Shown here piece after piece: positions 7,180 through 13,903 of a stretch of 64,000 bases of DNA. The first letter of the stretch is position 1. Every line of letters begins with the position of its first letter. A program made the position numbers and the translations under genes. The notes beneath the pieces are model-generated. The model did not search any database. It worked only from the letters and a program-made list of their open reading frames with translations, and was not told the DNA's origin. Source of the DNA: Pseudoselenomonas ruminantium (GTDB lineage: Bacteria > Bacillota > Negativicutes > Selenomonadales > Selenomonadaceae); the NCBI GenBank assembly GCA_015058575.1, contig SVBZ01000048.1:1-64000 (forward strand). The letters run 5' to 3'.

Positions 7180-7332
7180 TCATTTGTTTCTAATCAAAAT
7201 ATTCCGACACTTTTCTATATACAGAAGTTGCTTGTCTCTAGGTAAAGCGCGGTTGATAAAGACAACTATCTGCTTATTAATCTCCAATATCATAAAAGGT
7301 ACACTCCCAAGTTCTTCATACTCTATAACCAT
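7180..7332 (-). CDS. Small hypothetical protein of the cargo operon (50 aa)
   Basis: A 50-codon frame beginning MVIEYEELGSVPFMILEINK, with an alternating hydrophobic pattern suggesting beta strands and a basic C-terminal helix. A GGTGGGG box precedes the ATG, which lies within the last codons of the preceding 40-aa gene (10-base overlap), indicating translational coupling. Function not recognised. Confidence 0.55.
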   Translation of the reverse strand: MVIEYEELGSVPFMILEINKQIVVFINRALPRDKQLLYIEKCRNILIRNK

Positions 7333-7445
7333 CGAACCCCACCTTCCTGCGTGGTATGCGCAGGAGTGGGGGGAGAGACATTAAGCGTTGATAACATAGC
7401 GCGTCGTTTAAGTAGTATCGGCGGTTCATAGTAACGTTTCGTCAT
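7323..7445 (-). CDS. Small hypothetical protein following the repressor (40 aa)
   Basis: A 40-codon frame beginning MTKRYYEPPILLKRRAM, basic and without membrane segments. AAGGAGG lies seven bases before the ATG, a stronger site than most in the element. It begins 13 bases after the repressor stop codon and overlaps the next small gene, so it is the first gene of the cargo part of the operon. Function unknown. Confidence 0.6.
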   Translation of the reverse strand: MTKRYYEPPILLKRRAMLSTLNVSPPTPAHTTQEGGVRWL

Positions 7446-7458
7446 ATTACAGCCTCCT

Positions 7459-7845
7459 TCACTCAGTCATGCCATGCTTCTTGGCGTAGTGCTCAGCTAG
7501 TGCTATCAAGCTGTCCAGCTCGTCGGACGTAAGGTCTTTGCTGGCACAAAGCAATAGCCGAAACTTCGGATTGGTTTTTAGCTGCTCAACTCGTGCGCCG
7601 ACGTCCGGATCATCGAAGAAACCAGCGGGCGGGTTGAACATTGGAGAGGATTCTCTTCCTAAAAGATAATCAGTAGATACATTATAAATTTTTGCTAATA
7701 CCAATAAGTCATCAGGCGCGGGATTTGACACGTTATTCTCCCAATTAGATAACGTTTTGTAGTTTATACCGGCTTTCTTTGCGACTTCACGTTGCGTTTG
7801 GTCGGTCTTTGTACGCGCATAGCGCAAACGCTCCCCCAATGACAC
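7459..7845 (-). CDS. XRE-family repressor of the element
   Basis: A 128-residue protein with an N-terminal Cro/C1-type helix-turn-helix (about residues 5-62: TQREVAKKAGINYKTLSNWE, then STDYLLGR) and a short helical C-terminal part (DLTSDELDSLIALAEHYAKK). There is no LexA-like peptidase domain, so RecA-driven self-cleavage is not expected. The GTG at 7845 is chosen because GAGGAGGGA sits just upstream. It faces the Cro-like gene across a region with four operator-like palindromes. The downstream cargo genes follow with a 13-base gap, so they are probably co-transcribed. Confidence 0.88.
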   Translation of the reverse strand: MSLGERLRYARTKTDQTQREVAKKAGINYKTLSNWENNVSNPAPDDLLVLAKIYNVSTDYLLGRESSPMFNPPAGFFDDPDVGARVEQLKTNPKFRLLLCASKDLTSDELDSLIALAEHYAKKHGMTE

Positions 7846-7863
7846 CGTAATCCCTCCTCTCTT

Positions 7864-7900
7864 ATTGGTATATAATACCATAAATCCAATGTTATGGGAT
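7864..7900. promoter_or_regulatory. Operators O1 and O2 near the repressor start
   Basis: O1 is ATTGGTATATAATACCAT (7864-7881); O2 is ATCCAATGTTATGGGAT (7884-7900). Both are imperfect palindromes of 17-18 bp lying upstream of the repressor GTG, so binding would autoregulate the repressor/cargo operon. Confidence 0.6.
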
Positions 7901-7929
7901 TATAAGTCCAAAAAAAATAGATTTTTGTC

Positions 7930-7958
7930 TTGACATCCAATAATATGGGATATATAAT
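7930..7958 (+). promoter_or_regulatory. Consensus sigma-70 promoter with operator O3 in the spacer
   Basis: TTGACA (7930-7935), an exactly 17-bp spacer and TATAAT (7953-7958) form a consensus promoter driving the 47-aa HTH gene. Operator O3, ATCCAATAATATGGGAT (7935-7951), fills the spacer and differs from O2 only in its central bases, so a bound repressor would occlude polymerase. Confidence 0.85.
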
Positions 7959-7971
7959 ATAACCATAAACA

Positions 7972-7988
7972 GTCCAAAATACTTGGAT
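7972..7988. promoter_or_regulatory. Operator O4
   Basis: GTCCAAAATACTTGGAT is a fourth 17-bp site of the same type (half-sites TCCAA and TTGGA), located between the rightward promoter and the ribosome site of the Cro-like gene. Confidence 0.5.
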
Positions 7989-8005
7989 ATAAGGGAGGCG
8001 ATAAA

Positions 8006-8149
8006 GTGAAAGCGGGAGCAAAGTTGAAACTTTTCTTACAGGAATGTGGAGTTAAACAGAGTATTGTTGCAGCACGAATTGGCATGAGGTACATGACGAT
8101 TTGTGATTTTTGTAAGGCGCAGGGAATCGCTATAGCGCAAGCGTACTAA
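8006..8149 (+). CDS. Small Cro-like HTH protein ending inside the attachment site
   Basis: The 47-residue frame starts with GTG behind a good GGGAGG box and a consensus promoter. It reads KLKLFLQECGVKQSIVAARI, similar to the first half of a Cro/XRE helix-turn-helix, but is shorter than usual. Its stop codon lies in the 23-bp repeat (TAC-TAA), so the protein ends at the same place in integrated and excised forms. It probably acts as the counter-regulator or excision-promoting partner of the repressor; it may also be a truncated remnant. Confidence 0.6.
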   Translation: MKAGAKLKLFLQECGVKQSIVAARIGMRYMTICDFCKAQGIAIAQAY

Positions 8150-8161
8150 AAACGTACTAAA
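8139..8161 (+). repeat. Right attachment site (attR core)
   Basis: Identical to 3913-3935, again with two CGTACTAAA units. Its first bases encode the end of the Cro-like gene. The chromosomal terminator of the ASCH gene begins six bases further on. Confidence 0.88.
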
Positions 8162-8166
8162 AAAAT

Positions 8167-8210
8167 AGGAGTGGCACAGACGGGACAGATGATCTGTGTC
8201 ACTCCTTTTA
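8167..8210 (+). terminator. Chromosomal terminator displaced from the ASCH gene
   Basis: AGGAGTGGCACAGA (8167-8180) pairs with TCTGTGTCACTCCT (8193-8206), a 14-bp stem with a single G-U, followed by TTTTA. In an empty site it would lie directly after the ASCH gene. Confidence 0.8.
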
Positions 8211-8268
8211 TGTGGTGGCGTAGGGAGGGGACAGGTTATTTGACATGTCAGCTTAGACCGGCAAGGTC

Positions 8269-8479
8269 TCAGGCGCCCAAGGCAAAGGTTGCCCAGCGGT
8301 CGTTGGCTTTAGGCAGCAGCAGGGCAAATGTTTTTCGTTGTGCATCATCTGTTTGCTGTTTTGCTCGGCAATCAGGATACCGCGCGGGAGATGCGGGCAT
8401 TGGGCCGCAAGGTCTCGTTGGCTTTGATTGCCAGCGGAATGAGTGCCGTTGTCTGCACGTTGCCTAATTCAAGTTCCAT
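8269..8479 (-). pseudogene. Decayed SAM-dependent methyltransferase remnant
   Basis: An ATG at 8479 with GGAGG upstream opens 35 codons reading MELELGNVQTTALIPLAIKA then NETLRPNARISRAV, strongly like the N-terminus of the leucine-carboxyl-methyltransferase-type (PPM family) SAM methyltransferases. It stops at 8372. The next frame continues to 8269 with TFALLLPKANDRWATFAL, plausibly the far C-terminus, suggesting a large internal deletion plus frameshift. It is too short to be functional. The rest of 8211-8268 and 8480-8647 holds no gene that I can support. Confidence 0.55.
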
Positions 8480-8647
8480 GATAACCTCCAATCGTCATAT
8501 ATGAGAATAAATATCAATACTTAGCCATATGCTATTATAAGCCAATGGATGTGTCAATGGGCCGAAGAGGGCGCTGTGGTTGGCGGTTAATATGTTTTGC
8601 GGTAGAATATAGAGGTTGCTGAGGATTTATTGCTGGGAGGAAATGTT

Positions 8648-9469
8648 ATGCTTCATATAGGTTGTCATTTGTCATCGTCGCGCGGGTATCTGGCGATGGG
8701 ACAGGAAGCTTTGTCCATGCAGGCCGATACGTTTGCATTTTTCACGCGCAATCCACGGGGCGGCCGCGCGAAGGAAATCGATGCGGCCGATGCAGCGGAT
8801 TTTTGTGATTTTGCCGCGGAACATGGCTTCGTGAAATTGGTAGCGCATGCACCGTATACGATGAATCCCTGTGCGGCCAAGGAAAATCTGCGCGTGTTTG
8901 CCCGTGAGATGATGGCAGATGATTTGCGGCGCATGGAGTACACGACGGATAATTATTATAATTTCCATCCGGGCAGTCATGTAGGGCAGGGGGCGGCAGC
9001 TGGCATTGCGCTTATCACGGAGCAGCTCAATGCGGTATTGCGTCCGGAGCAATCGACGATCGTACTGCTGGAGACAATGGCCGGCAAGGGTACGGAAGTC
9101 GGGCGGTCGTTTGCTGAGCTGCGGGCAATCCTTGACGGAGTAGAGCTGGGCGAAAAGATGGGCGTCTGTCTCGATACTTGCCATGTCTGGGACGCAGGCT
9201 ATGATATCGTGAACGATCTCGATGGCGTGCTGGCGGAGTTTGACCATACGATCGGACTTGAAAGGCTCAAGGCGGTGCATCTTAATGACAGCTTAAATGG
9301 CTGTGGCTCGCATAAAGATCGCCATGCGCGGATCGGGGAAGGAGAGATCGGACTTACTGCTTTGCAGCGGGTAGTCAGTCATCCGGCGCTTCGTGGTCTG
9401 CCTTTCATCCTCGAGACGCCGAATGACCATGATGGCTATGCGCGGGAAATCCAATTGCTGCGCAGTTGA
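8648..9469 (+). CDS. nfo: Deoxyribonuclease IV (AP endonuclease)
   Basis: A 273-residue TIM-barrel endonuclease IV: it cleaves DNA 5' of abasic sites in base-excision repair. The metal-binding motifs are visible in order: [54 protein letters not shown] and ILETPND. The ATG at 8648 is correct, with GGGAGG seven bases upstream; an in-frame upstream start is too close to that site. Monocistronic. Confidence 0.95.
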   Translation: MLHIGCHLSSSRGYLAMGQEALSMQADTFAFFTRNPRGGRAKEIDAADAADFCDFAAEHGFVKLVAHAPYTMNPCAAKENLRVFAREMMADDLRRMEYTTDNYYNFHPGSHVGQGAAAGIALITEQLNAVLRPEQSTIVLLETMAGKGTEVGRSFAELRAILDGVELGEKMGVCLDTCHVWDAGYDIVNDLDGVLAEFDHTIGLERLKAVHLNDSLNGCGSHKDRHARIGEGEIGLTALQRVVSHPALRGLPFILETPNDHDGYAREIQLLRS

Positions 9470-9541
9470 TGTTCTTGCGCTTTTCAGATAGTTTTCTTAT
9501 AATAGGAATAGCAATTTAGAAATGATGAGGTGTAACCGGTA

Positions 9542-10009
9542 ATGAAGGATAAGGAACGTCTTTATGTGCTGGCTGGTGTAGTAGTGGCTGCTGCTGTGGC
9601 TGCTGGCGGTTATCTGTGGAATGGTTCGCAGCCGGCGCAGAATGCGCAGGTGGAGCACAGCACTGCCACATCGGCGGAGCAGGCCAAGGAGCCGCAGACT
9701 GTGAGCGATGAGAAGGCCAAGGCCGAGGAGGCAGCGGCCAAGAAGCAGAACCTGCCGGCCAAGGATGTTGTCGCGATGACCTTTGAGGGCACGAAGACTT
9801 ACATTGTGGCAGGTTCGGTGACGGGGACGAAGAATGGCTCCCAGTGGACCGCGCTGCTTCGCCATGGCGATGGGGGCAAGGAGTCTAAGGTCGAGTTCAA
9901 GCAGGATGGGACAAAACTCATGACGCGCAATGATGATGGCCCGTGGCGTCCGGTTGACGAGATGGATCGCTCGATTTTCAACAAAATCCAGGAAATTGTA
10001 GCGAAATAA
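9542..10009 (+). CDS. Membrane-anchored hypothetical protein
   Basis: A 155-residue protein with an N-terminal membrane anchor (LYVLAGVVVAAAVAAGGYLW, residues 7-26), a low-complexity Ala/Glu/Lys linker to about residue 75 and a small C-terminal globular region starting VVAMTFEGTKTYIV. No family was recognised. The anchor has no lipobox cysteine, so it probably stays as a signal anchor with the C-terminus outside. GAGGTG lies upstream. It stands alone between nfo and the tRNA cluster. Confidence 0.7.
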   Translation: MKDKERLYVLAGVVVAAAVAAGGYLWNGSQPAQNAQVEHSTATSAEQAKEPQTVSDEKAKAEEAAAKKQNLPAKDVVAMTFEGTKTYIVAGSVTGTKNGSQWTALLRHGDGGKESKVEFKQDGTKLMTRNDDGPWRPVDEMDRSIFNKIQEIVAK

Positions 10010-10039
10010 GAAAAAAATCAAAAAAATTTAGTTTAGGTG

Positions 10040-10068
10040 TTGACAAGTCATACCCTTATCCGTATAAT
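10040..10068 (+). promoter_or_regulatory. Promoter of the tRNA cluster
   Basis: TTGACA (10040-10045), 17-bp spacer, TATAAT (10063-10068): a full consensus promoter 40 bases before tRNA-Asp, as expected for stable RNA. Confidence 0.9.
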
Positions 10069-10107
10069 AATATTTGTCGCTGAGAGATACGGCGGCAAAA
10101 TGAAAAC

Positions 10108-10184
10108 GGCCCGGTAGTTTAGTTGGTTAGAATGCCGCCCTGTCACGGCGGAGGTCAGGGGTTCAAGTCCCCTTCGGGTCGCCA
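10108..10184 (+). tRNA. tRNA-Asp (GTC)
   Basis: A 77-nt cloverleaf including encoded CCA. The anticodon stem CCGCC/GGCGG encloses CTGTCAC, anticodon GTC; the T arm is AGGGG-TTCAAGT-CCCCT. First gene of a five-tRNA operon. Confidence 0.97.
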
Positions 10185-10188
10185 TTAT

Positions 10189-10263
10189 GCGGAAATAGCT
10201 CAGTGGTAGAGCACCACCTTGCCAAGGTGGGGGTCGCGAGTTCGAGCCTCGTTTTCCGCTCCA
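10189..10263 (+). tRNA. tRNA-Gly (GCC), copy 1
   Basis: A 75-nt cloverleaf with encoded CCA; anticodon loop TTGCCAA gives GCC. Identical to the copy at 10359-10433. Confidence 0.97.
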
Positions 10264-10270
10264 TTTTTTC

Positions 10271-10344
<74 letters not shown>

Positions 10345-10358
10345 ATTTTATATCTGAT

Positions 10359-10433
10359 GCGGAAATAGCTCAGTGGTAGAGCACCACCTTGCCAAGGTGG
10401 GGGTCGCGAGTTCGAGCCTCGTTTTCCGCTCCA
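10359..10433 (+). tRNA. tRNA-Gly (GCC), copy 2
   Basis: Exact duplicate of the tRNA at 10189-10263; part of a tandem Gly-Cys unit. Confidence 0.97.
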
Positions 10434-10441
10434 TTTTTTTT

Positions 10442-10515
<74 letters not shown>

Positions 10516-10529
10516 AAATAAATGAGCAG

Positions 10530-10558
10530 GTCTGAAAGAGAATCTTTCAGGCTTTTTT
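10530..10558 (+). terminator. Terminator of the tRNA cluster
   Basis: GTCTGAAAGA (10530-10539) pairs with TCTTTCAGGC (10543-10552; one G-T pair next to the end), followed by six T. Confidence 0.85.
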
Positions 10559-10645
10559 ATTGCCAGAAAAAAGATTTCAAATAATTGTAAATTATCATAT
10601 AATAGATGTAGCGAAGTTTATCTGTGCGGTAAAGGAGGCAGGATT

Positions 10646-11497
10646 ATGAAAAAGCGAATGATTGCTGCAGGGCTGCTGGCAGGCTTATGCACTGTATTTG
10701 TGCCAAGTGCCGTGGACAGCCCTTGGCAGATGACGGCCAGTGCTTGCGAGGAGGGGCAGGAGGCAAGGACTCCGTTTTGCCTGCCGCTGGCGTATTCATC
10801 CGAGGTCGTGACCGAAACGCTTAGGGACAAACAGGATGGAAAGCTGATGATTGAAGCAAAGACGTATGCCGTGACGCTTTCGGGAAAATATGCAGAGTAT
10901 TATCCGCAGCTGCAGCAGACGCTTACGCGTATCTCCAAGGAGAAAAAATCACAGTTGCATAAGCTGCTGCGGAACTGGAAACAGGATTTCCAATCCATCT
11001 ATGAACAGCGCAAGCAAGCGATGCCAGCTGATACGAGCACGCCGTTTTCTTACGAGAATAGCTTCATGGGGCTGCGGGCTGACTCGCATGTTTTCAGTTT
11101 TGCCAGCAGTGAGTACAGTTACTTCGGCGGGGCGCATCCAACACTCTATTACGACGCAGTGACAATTGATACGCGCACGGGCAAGGTTTTGAAGCTTACG
11201 GATGTTTTGCAGAAAACAGCAGGCTTTGCCGCTGTCATTGCCGATGAAGCCATCGCCCAGCAGGAGTATCGCGATCAATTGCCGGAGCGCAGCGAATCGA
11301 TCCGGCTGATCCAGGAGATGATAGACAGTGATTCCTTGGTGTTTGGCCTCGACAATGACGGCATGAAGGTGTACTTTGGCAATTATGCCCTCGGCAGCTA
11401 TGCAATGGGGACTATGGTGGTCACTGTGCCATATAAGACACATGCGGAGTTCTTCTGTCCGCAATACGTCTTTACCGGAATCATGGCGAAGGGGTAA
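10646..11497 (+). CDS. Secreted DUF3298/DUF4163-type protein
   Basis: A 283-residue exported protein: signal peptide KKRMIAAGLLAGLCTVFVPS, then an N-terminal alpha/beta part and the characteristic SEYSYFGGAHPTLYYDAVTI segment of DUF3298 proteins (also in RsiV-like anti-sigma factors and PdaC-like proteins), with GKVLKLTDVL following. Cell-envelope location is likely; the activity is unknown. An AAAGGAGG site precedes the ATG and a TATAAT lies at 10598-10603. It ends before a hairpin terminator and is monocistronic. Confidence 0.75.
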   Translation: MKKRMIAAGLLAGLCTVFVPSAVDSPWQMTASACEEGQEARTPFCLPLAYSSEVVTETLRDKQDGKLMIEAKTYAVTLSGKYAEYYPQLQQTLTRISKEKKSQLHKLLRNWKQDFQSIYEQRKQAMPADTSTPFSYENSFMGLRADSHVFSFASSEYSYFGGAHPTLYYDAVTIDTRTGKVLKLTDVLQKTAGFAAVIADEAIAQQEYRDQLPERSESIRLIQEMIDSDSLVFGLDNDGMKVYFGNYALGSYAMGTMVVTVPYKTHAEFFCPQYVFTGIMAKG

Positions 11498-11527
11498 CAG
11501 GTATGCGGCAAAGAGGATAGAGTCGAT

Positions 11528-11566
11528 AAGCCGGAACGGCAGAATGGATGCGTTCCGGCTTTTTTG
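11528..11566 (+). terminator. Intrinsic terminator
   Basis: AAGCCGGAACG (11528-11538) pairs perfectly with CGTTCCGGCTT (11551-11561), followed by a T run. Confidence 0.88.
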
Positions 11567-11640
11567 TGCCCTTTTCATTCTGGGAGAGAACTGATATAAT
11601 TAAATATTGTTTTATTAATGATATGAGGAGTTGTTCGCCA

Positions 11641-12561
11641 ATGGCTAATGAACCGTCCCGGATTACGGATAATCTGCTGAATGTCTATAATTATTGTTTC
11701 GTGGAGACCGTTCCCTATGCGTTCTTCAAGCCGAATCCGGAGCGGGATATTCCGGTGAAGCTTGTCGACAAGGAATATCATTGCAAGGCCTGTGGCAAGG
11801 TGACAAAGGTCAAATACAATCCGCGCCCGCTGACGTATTTCTCCAAGGGGAAACTGGCGCAGCAGCGGCGCGTCTATGATGCGCTGGGCAAGGAGTTCCC
11901 CTTCATGGGGCAGCTTACGGCGGGCACGCCGTTCACCAATGAGGCAGTCGGGCTTTGCCGTGCCTGTGCAGCGGAAAAAGTCCTGACGGCAAAGACGCCC
12001 GCGCAGCAGGTGGTAAATCTTTCCGAGCAGCTGCATCGGGCCGATGAGCTCGTCGTGGCCAAGGCCCGGGCGGCAATGGAGAAGTCCTTGACGGATTGGC
12101 TGGACAAGGTGGAGAAGCCGGAGGCGTTCCTGCAGTACGATCTGACGGATTTTGCGGCACTGCGTGACTTCATCTGTGCAGTCATGCTGGAGGACACCGC
12201 AGCGGAAGCGGCAATCCTGCGCGAGTACCGCGAGGAAATCGCGGCCATCGAGGCGAAACTGCAGCAGCTGCTCGAGGGGCTGCCGAAGGAGTGGAAGGCC
12301 TATGCGGCCCGTTCGACGGCGGTATTCGAGTCGATGAACGATAAGATGTATCACGAATATACGGTCGTGTTCCCGGCACCGGGACAGCTGCCGGAAGATT
12401 ACTATATCTATCGGACAATCGAGAAGAAGCGCGTGGTGATGTTCTTGGAGCAGCCGCGCGTGGAAACCCTTGGCGAATTGTTTATGGAAGTCGGCTTCCA
12501 TGGCGAATGGATTGATTTGGTGACCAAACGTCTGGAGTCATTGGCACAGGAAAAAGAGTAA
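11641..12561 (+). CDS. Hypothetical protein with two CxxC pairs
   Basis: The 306-residue soluble protein was not recognised. Two cysteine pairs, HCKACGK near residue 42 and LCRACAAE near residue 113, could bind zinc. The middle part is helical and charged (about 130-230), and the C-terminal region FPAPGQLPEDYYIYRTIEKK looks beta-rich. The ATG at 11641 follows GAGGAG and a promoter with TATAAT at 11595-11600. It is followed by miaB after 16 bases, so it may head the miaB-mutS-mutL operon; a role in RNA or DNA metabolism would be inference from position. Confidence 0.7.
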   Translation: MANEPSRITDNLLNVYNYCFVETVPYAFFKPNPERDIPVKLVDKEYHCKACGKVTKVKYNPRPLTYFSKGKLAQQRRVYDALGKEFPFMGQLTAGTPFTNEAVGLCRACAAEKVLTAKTPAQQVVNLSEQLHRADELVVAKARAAMEKSLTDWLDKVEKPEAFLQYDLTDFAALRDFICAVMLEDTAAEAAILREYREEIAAIEAKLQQLLEGLPKEWKAYAARSTAVFESMNDKMYHEYTVVFPAPGQLPEDYYIYRTIEKKRVVMFLEQPRVETLGELFMEVGFHGEWIDLVTKRLESLAQEKE

Positions 12562-12577
12562 GGAGATCATTCACTAC

Positions 12578-13885
12578 ATGAAGAAAGCTTTTATTGGCGT
12601 CTACGGATGCCAAATGAATATCAGCGATGCCGAGCGCATGGAAGGCCAGCTGAAGACCATCGGCTATGAGCGCGTGGAGGAGATGGAGGGCGCTGACCTC
12701 ATTCTCCTGAATACTTGCTGCGTGCGTGAGACGGCTGAGGACAAGGTCTATGGCAAGATCGGCGAAATCAAGCATTTGAAGCGGGCCAATCCGGACCTGA
12801 TCTTCGGCATCACGGGCTGCATGGCGCAGAAGGAAAGCGACGGGCTCATCAAGCGTGCCCCGCATATCGATTTTGTCCTCGGCACCAATAAAGTCCATGA
12901 ACTCACGCATGTCGTACAGGAAATCGAACGCGAGCGCGGTCATATCGTCGATACGCAGCTCGGCGAGACGGAGCTTCCCGACGATGTGCCGGTGGCCCGC
13001 GGGGGCAAGTTCTCGGCCTGGGTCCCCATCATGTACGGCTGCAACAATTTCTGCACCTACTGCATCGTTCCCTATGTGCGCGGCCGTGAGCGCAGCCGTC
13101 TGCCCGAAGATGTCGTGCAGGAAGTCCGTGAGGCCGTGGCCCAGGGCTATAAGGAAGTCACGCTGCTCGGGCAGAATGTCAATTCCTATGGCAAGGACCA
13201 TCAGCAGGCCGATTTTGCCGACCTCTTGAAGATGGTCGACGAAGTGCCGGGCATCCAGCGCGTGCGCTTTATGACCTCCCATCCGAAGGATCTGAGCGAC
13301 AAGGTCATTGCGGTGATCCGCGACGGCAAGCACATCTGCGAGCACATCCACCTGCCGGTGCAGTACGGCAGCAACAAGCTGCTGAAGGCCATGAACCGCG
13401 TTTACACGGTGGAGAGCTATAAGGATTTGGTGCGCCGCATCCGCCAGGAGATTCCGGAGGCCTCGCTGACCACGGATTTTATCGTGGGCTTCCCTGGCGA
13501 GACCGACGAGGACTTTGCTGAGATGCTGGCTTTCCTCAAGGAGATCCGCTATGACTCGGCCTATACCTTCATCTACTCGAAGCGCTCGGGCACGCCGGCC
13601 GCGACGATGGAGAACCAGGTGGACGACAAAATCAAGCATCAGCGCCTCGAAAAACTCATGGCGCTCCAGAACGAAATCAGCCTCGAAATCAATCAGGGCC
13701 TCCAGGATAAGGTGCTGGAAGTCATGGTCGAGGGGCCGAGCAAGAACGATGCGGACACTTGGACGGGCCGCACGCGCACGAATAAGATCGTACTGTTTGC
13801 TCATGGCGATGAGCAGGAGGGCGATTTCATCAATGTCAAGATTACACAGCCGCAAACCTGGGTATTGAAGGGCGAGCGGGTTTAA
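12578..13885 (+). CDS. miaB: tRNA-2-methylthio-N6-dimethylallyladenosine synthase
   Basis: A 435-residue radical SAM methylthiotransferase that adds the 2-methylthio group to i6A37 in tRNAs reading UNN codons. The UPF0004 domain has its three cluster cysteines (YGCQMN, LNTCCVRE, TGCMAQ). The radical SAM motif CNNFCTYC lies near residue 155 and a TRAM domain (KVLEVMVEGPSK onward) at the C-terminus. The full MiaB architecture and normal length distinguish it from MtaB and RimO, though only a search would fully exclude them. It lies directly before mutS, a common arrangement in Bacillota. Confidence 0.93.
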   Translation: MKKAFIGVYGCQMNISDAERMEGQLKTIGYERVEEMEGADLILLNTCCVRETAEDKVYGKIGEIKHLKRANPDLIFGITGCMAQKESDGLIKRAPHIDFVLGTNKVHELTHVVQEIERERGHIVDTQLGETELPDDVPVARGGKFSAWVPIMYGCNNFCTYCIVPYVRGRERSRLPEDVVQEVREAVAQGYKEVTLLGQNVNSYGKDHQQADFADLLKMVDEVPGIQRVRFMTSHPKDLSDKVIAVIRDGKHICEHIHLPVQYGSNKLLKAMNRVYTVESYKDLVRRIRQEIPEASLTTDFIVGFPGETDEDFAEMLAFLKEIRYDSAYTFIYSKRSGTPAATMENQVDDKIKHQRLEKLMALQNEISLEINQGLQDKVLEVMVEGPSKNDADTWTGRTRTNKIVLFAHGDEQEGDFINVKITQPQTWVLKGERV

Positions 13886-13903
13886 TAGACCGGAGGTATA
13901 TCC

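Larger units (their letters stand above)
3913..8161. mobile_element. 4.25-kb integrative element with repressor/Cro-like switch and unknown cargo
   Basis: The segment is bounded by identical 23-bp direct repeats (3913-3935 and 8139-8161). It has a tyrosine integrase next to the left repeat and a repressor/Cro-like pair at the right. Between them lie six unrecognised genes and a candidate small RNA. Much of the cargo (about 5400-7200) is visibly richer in A+T than the flanking genes. It separates the ASCH gene from its natural terminator hairpin at 8167. No capsid, terminase, replication or conjugation gene is seen, so it is neither a full prophage nor a conjugative element; a phage satellite or small integrative defence-type island fits better. 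Confidence 0.88.

Noticed and set aside
6995..7384. 129-codon plus-strand frame inside the mobile element
   Set aside because: It is antisense to three minus-strand genes with better ribosome sites and has none of its own.
8211..8268. Continuation of the methyltransferase remnant to the left of 8269
   Set aside because: No frame shows family-like residues beyond the stop at 8269.
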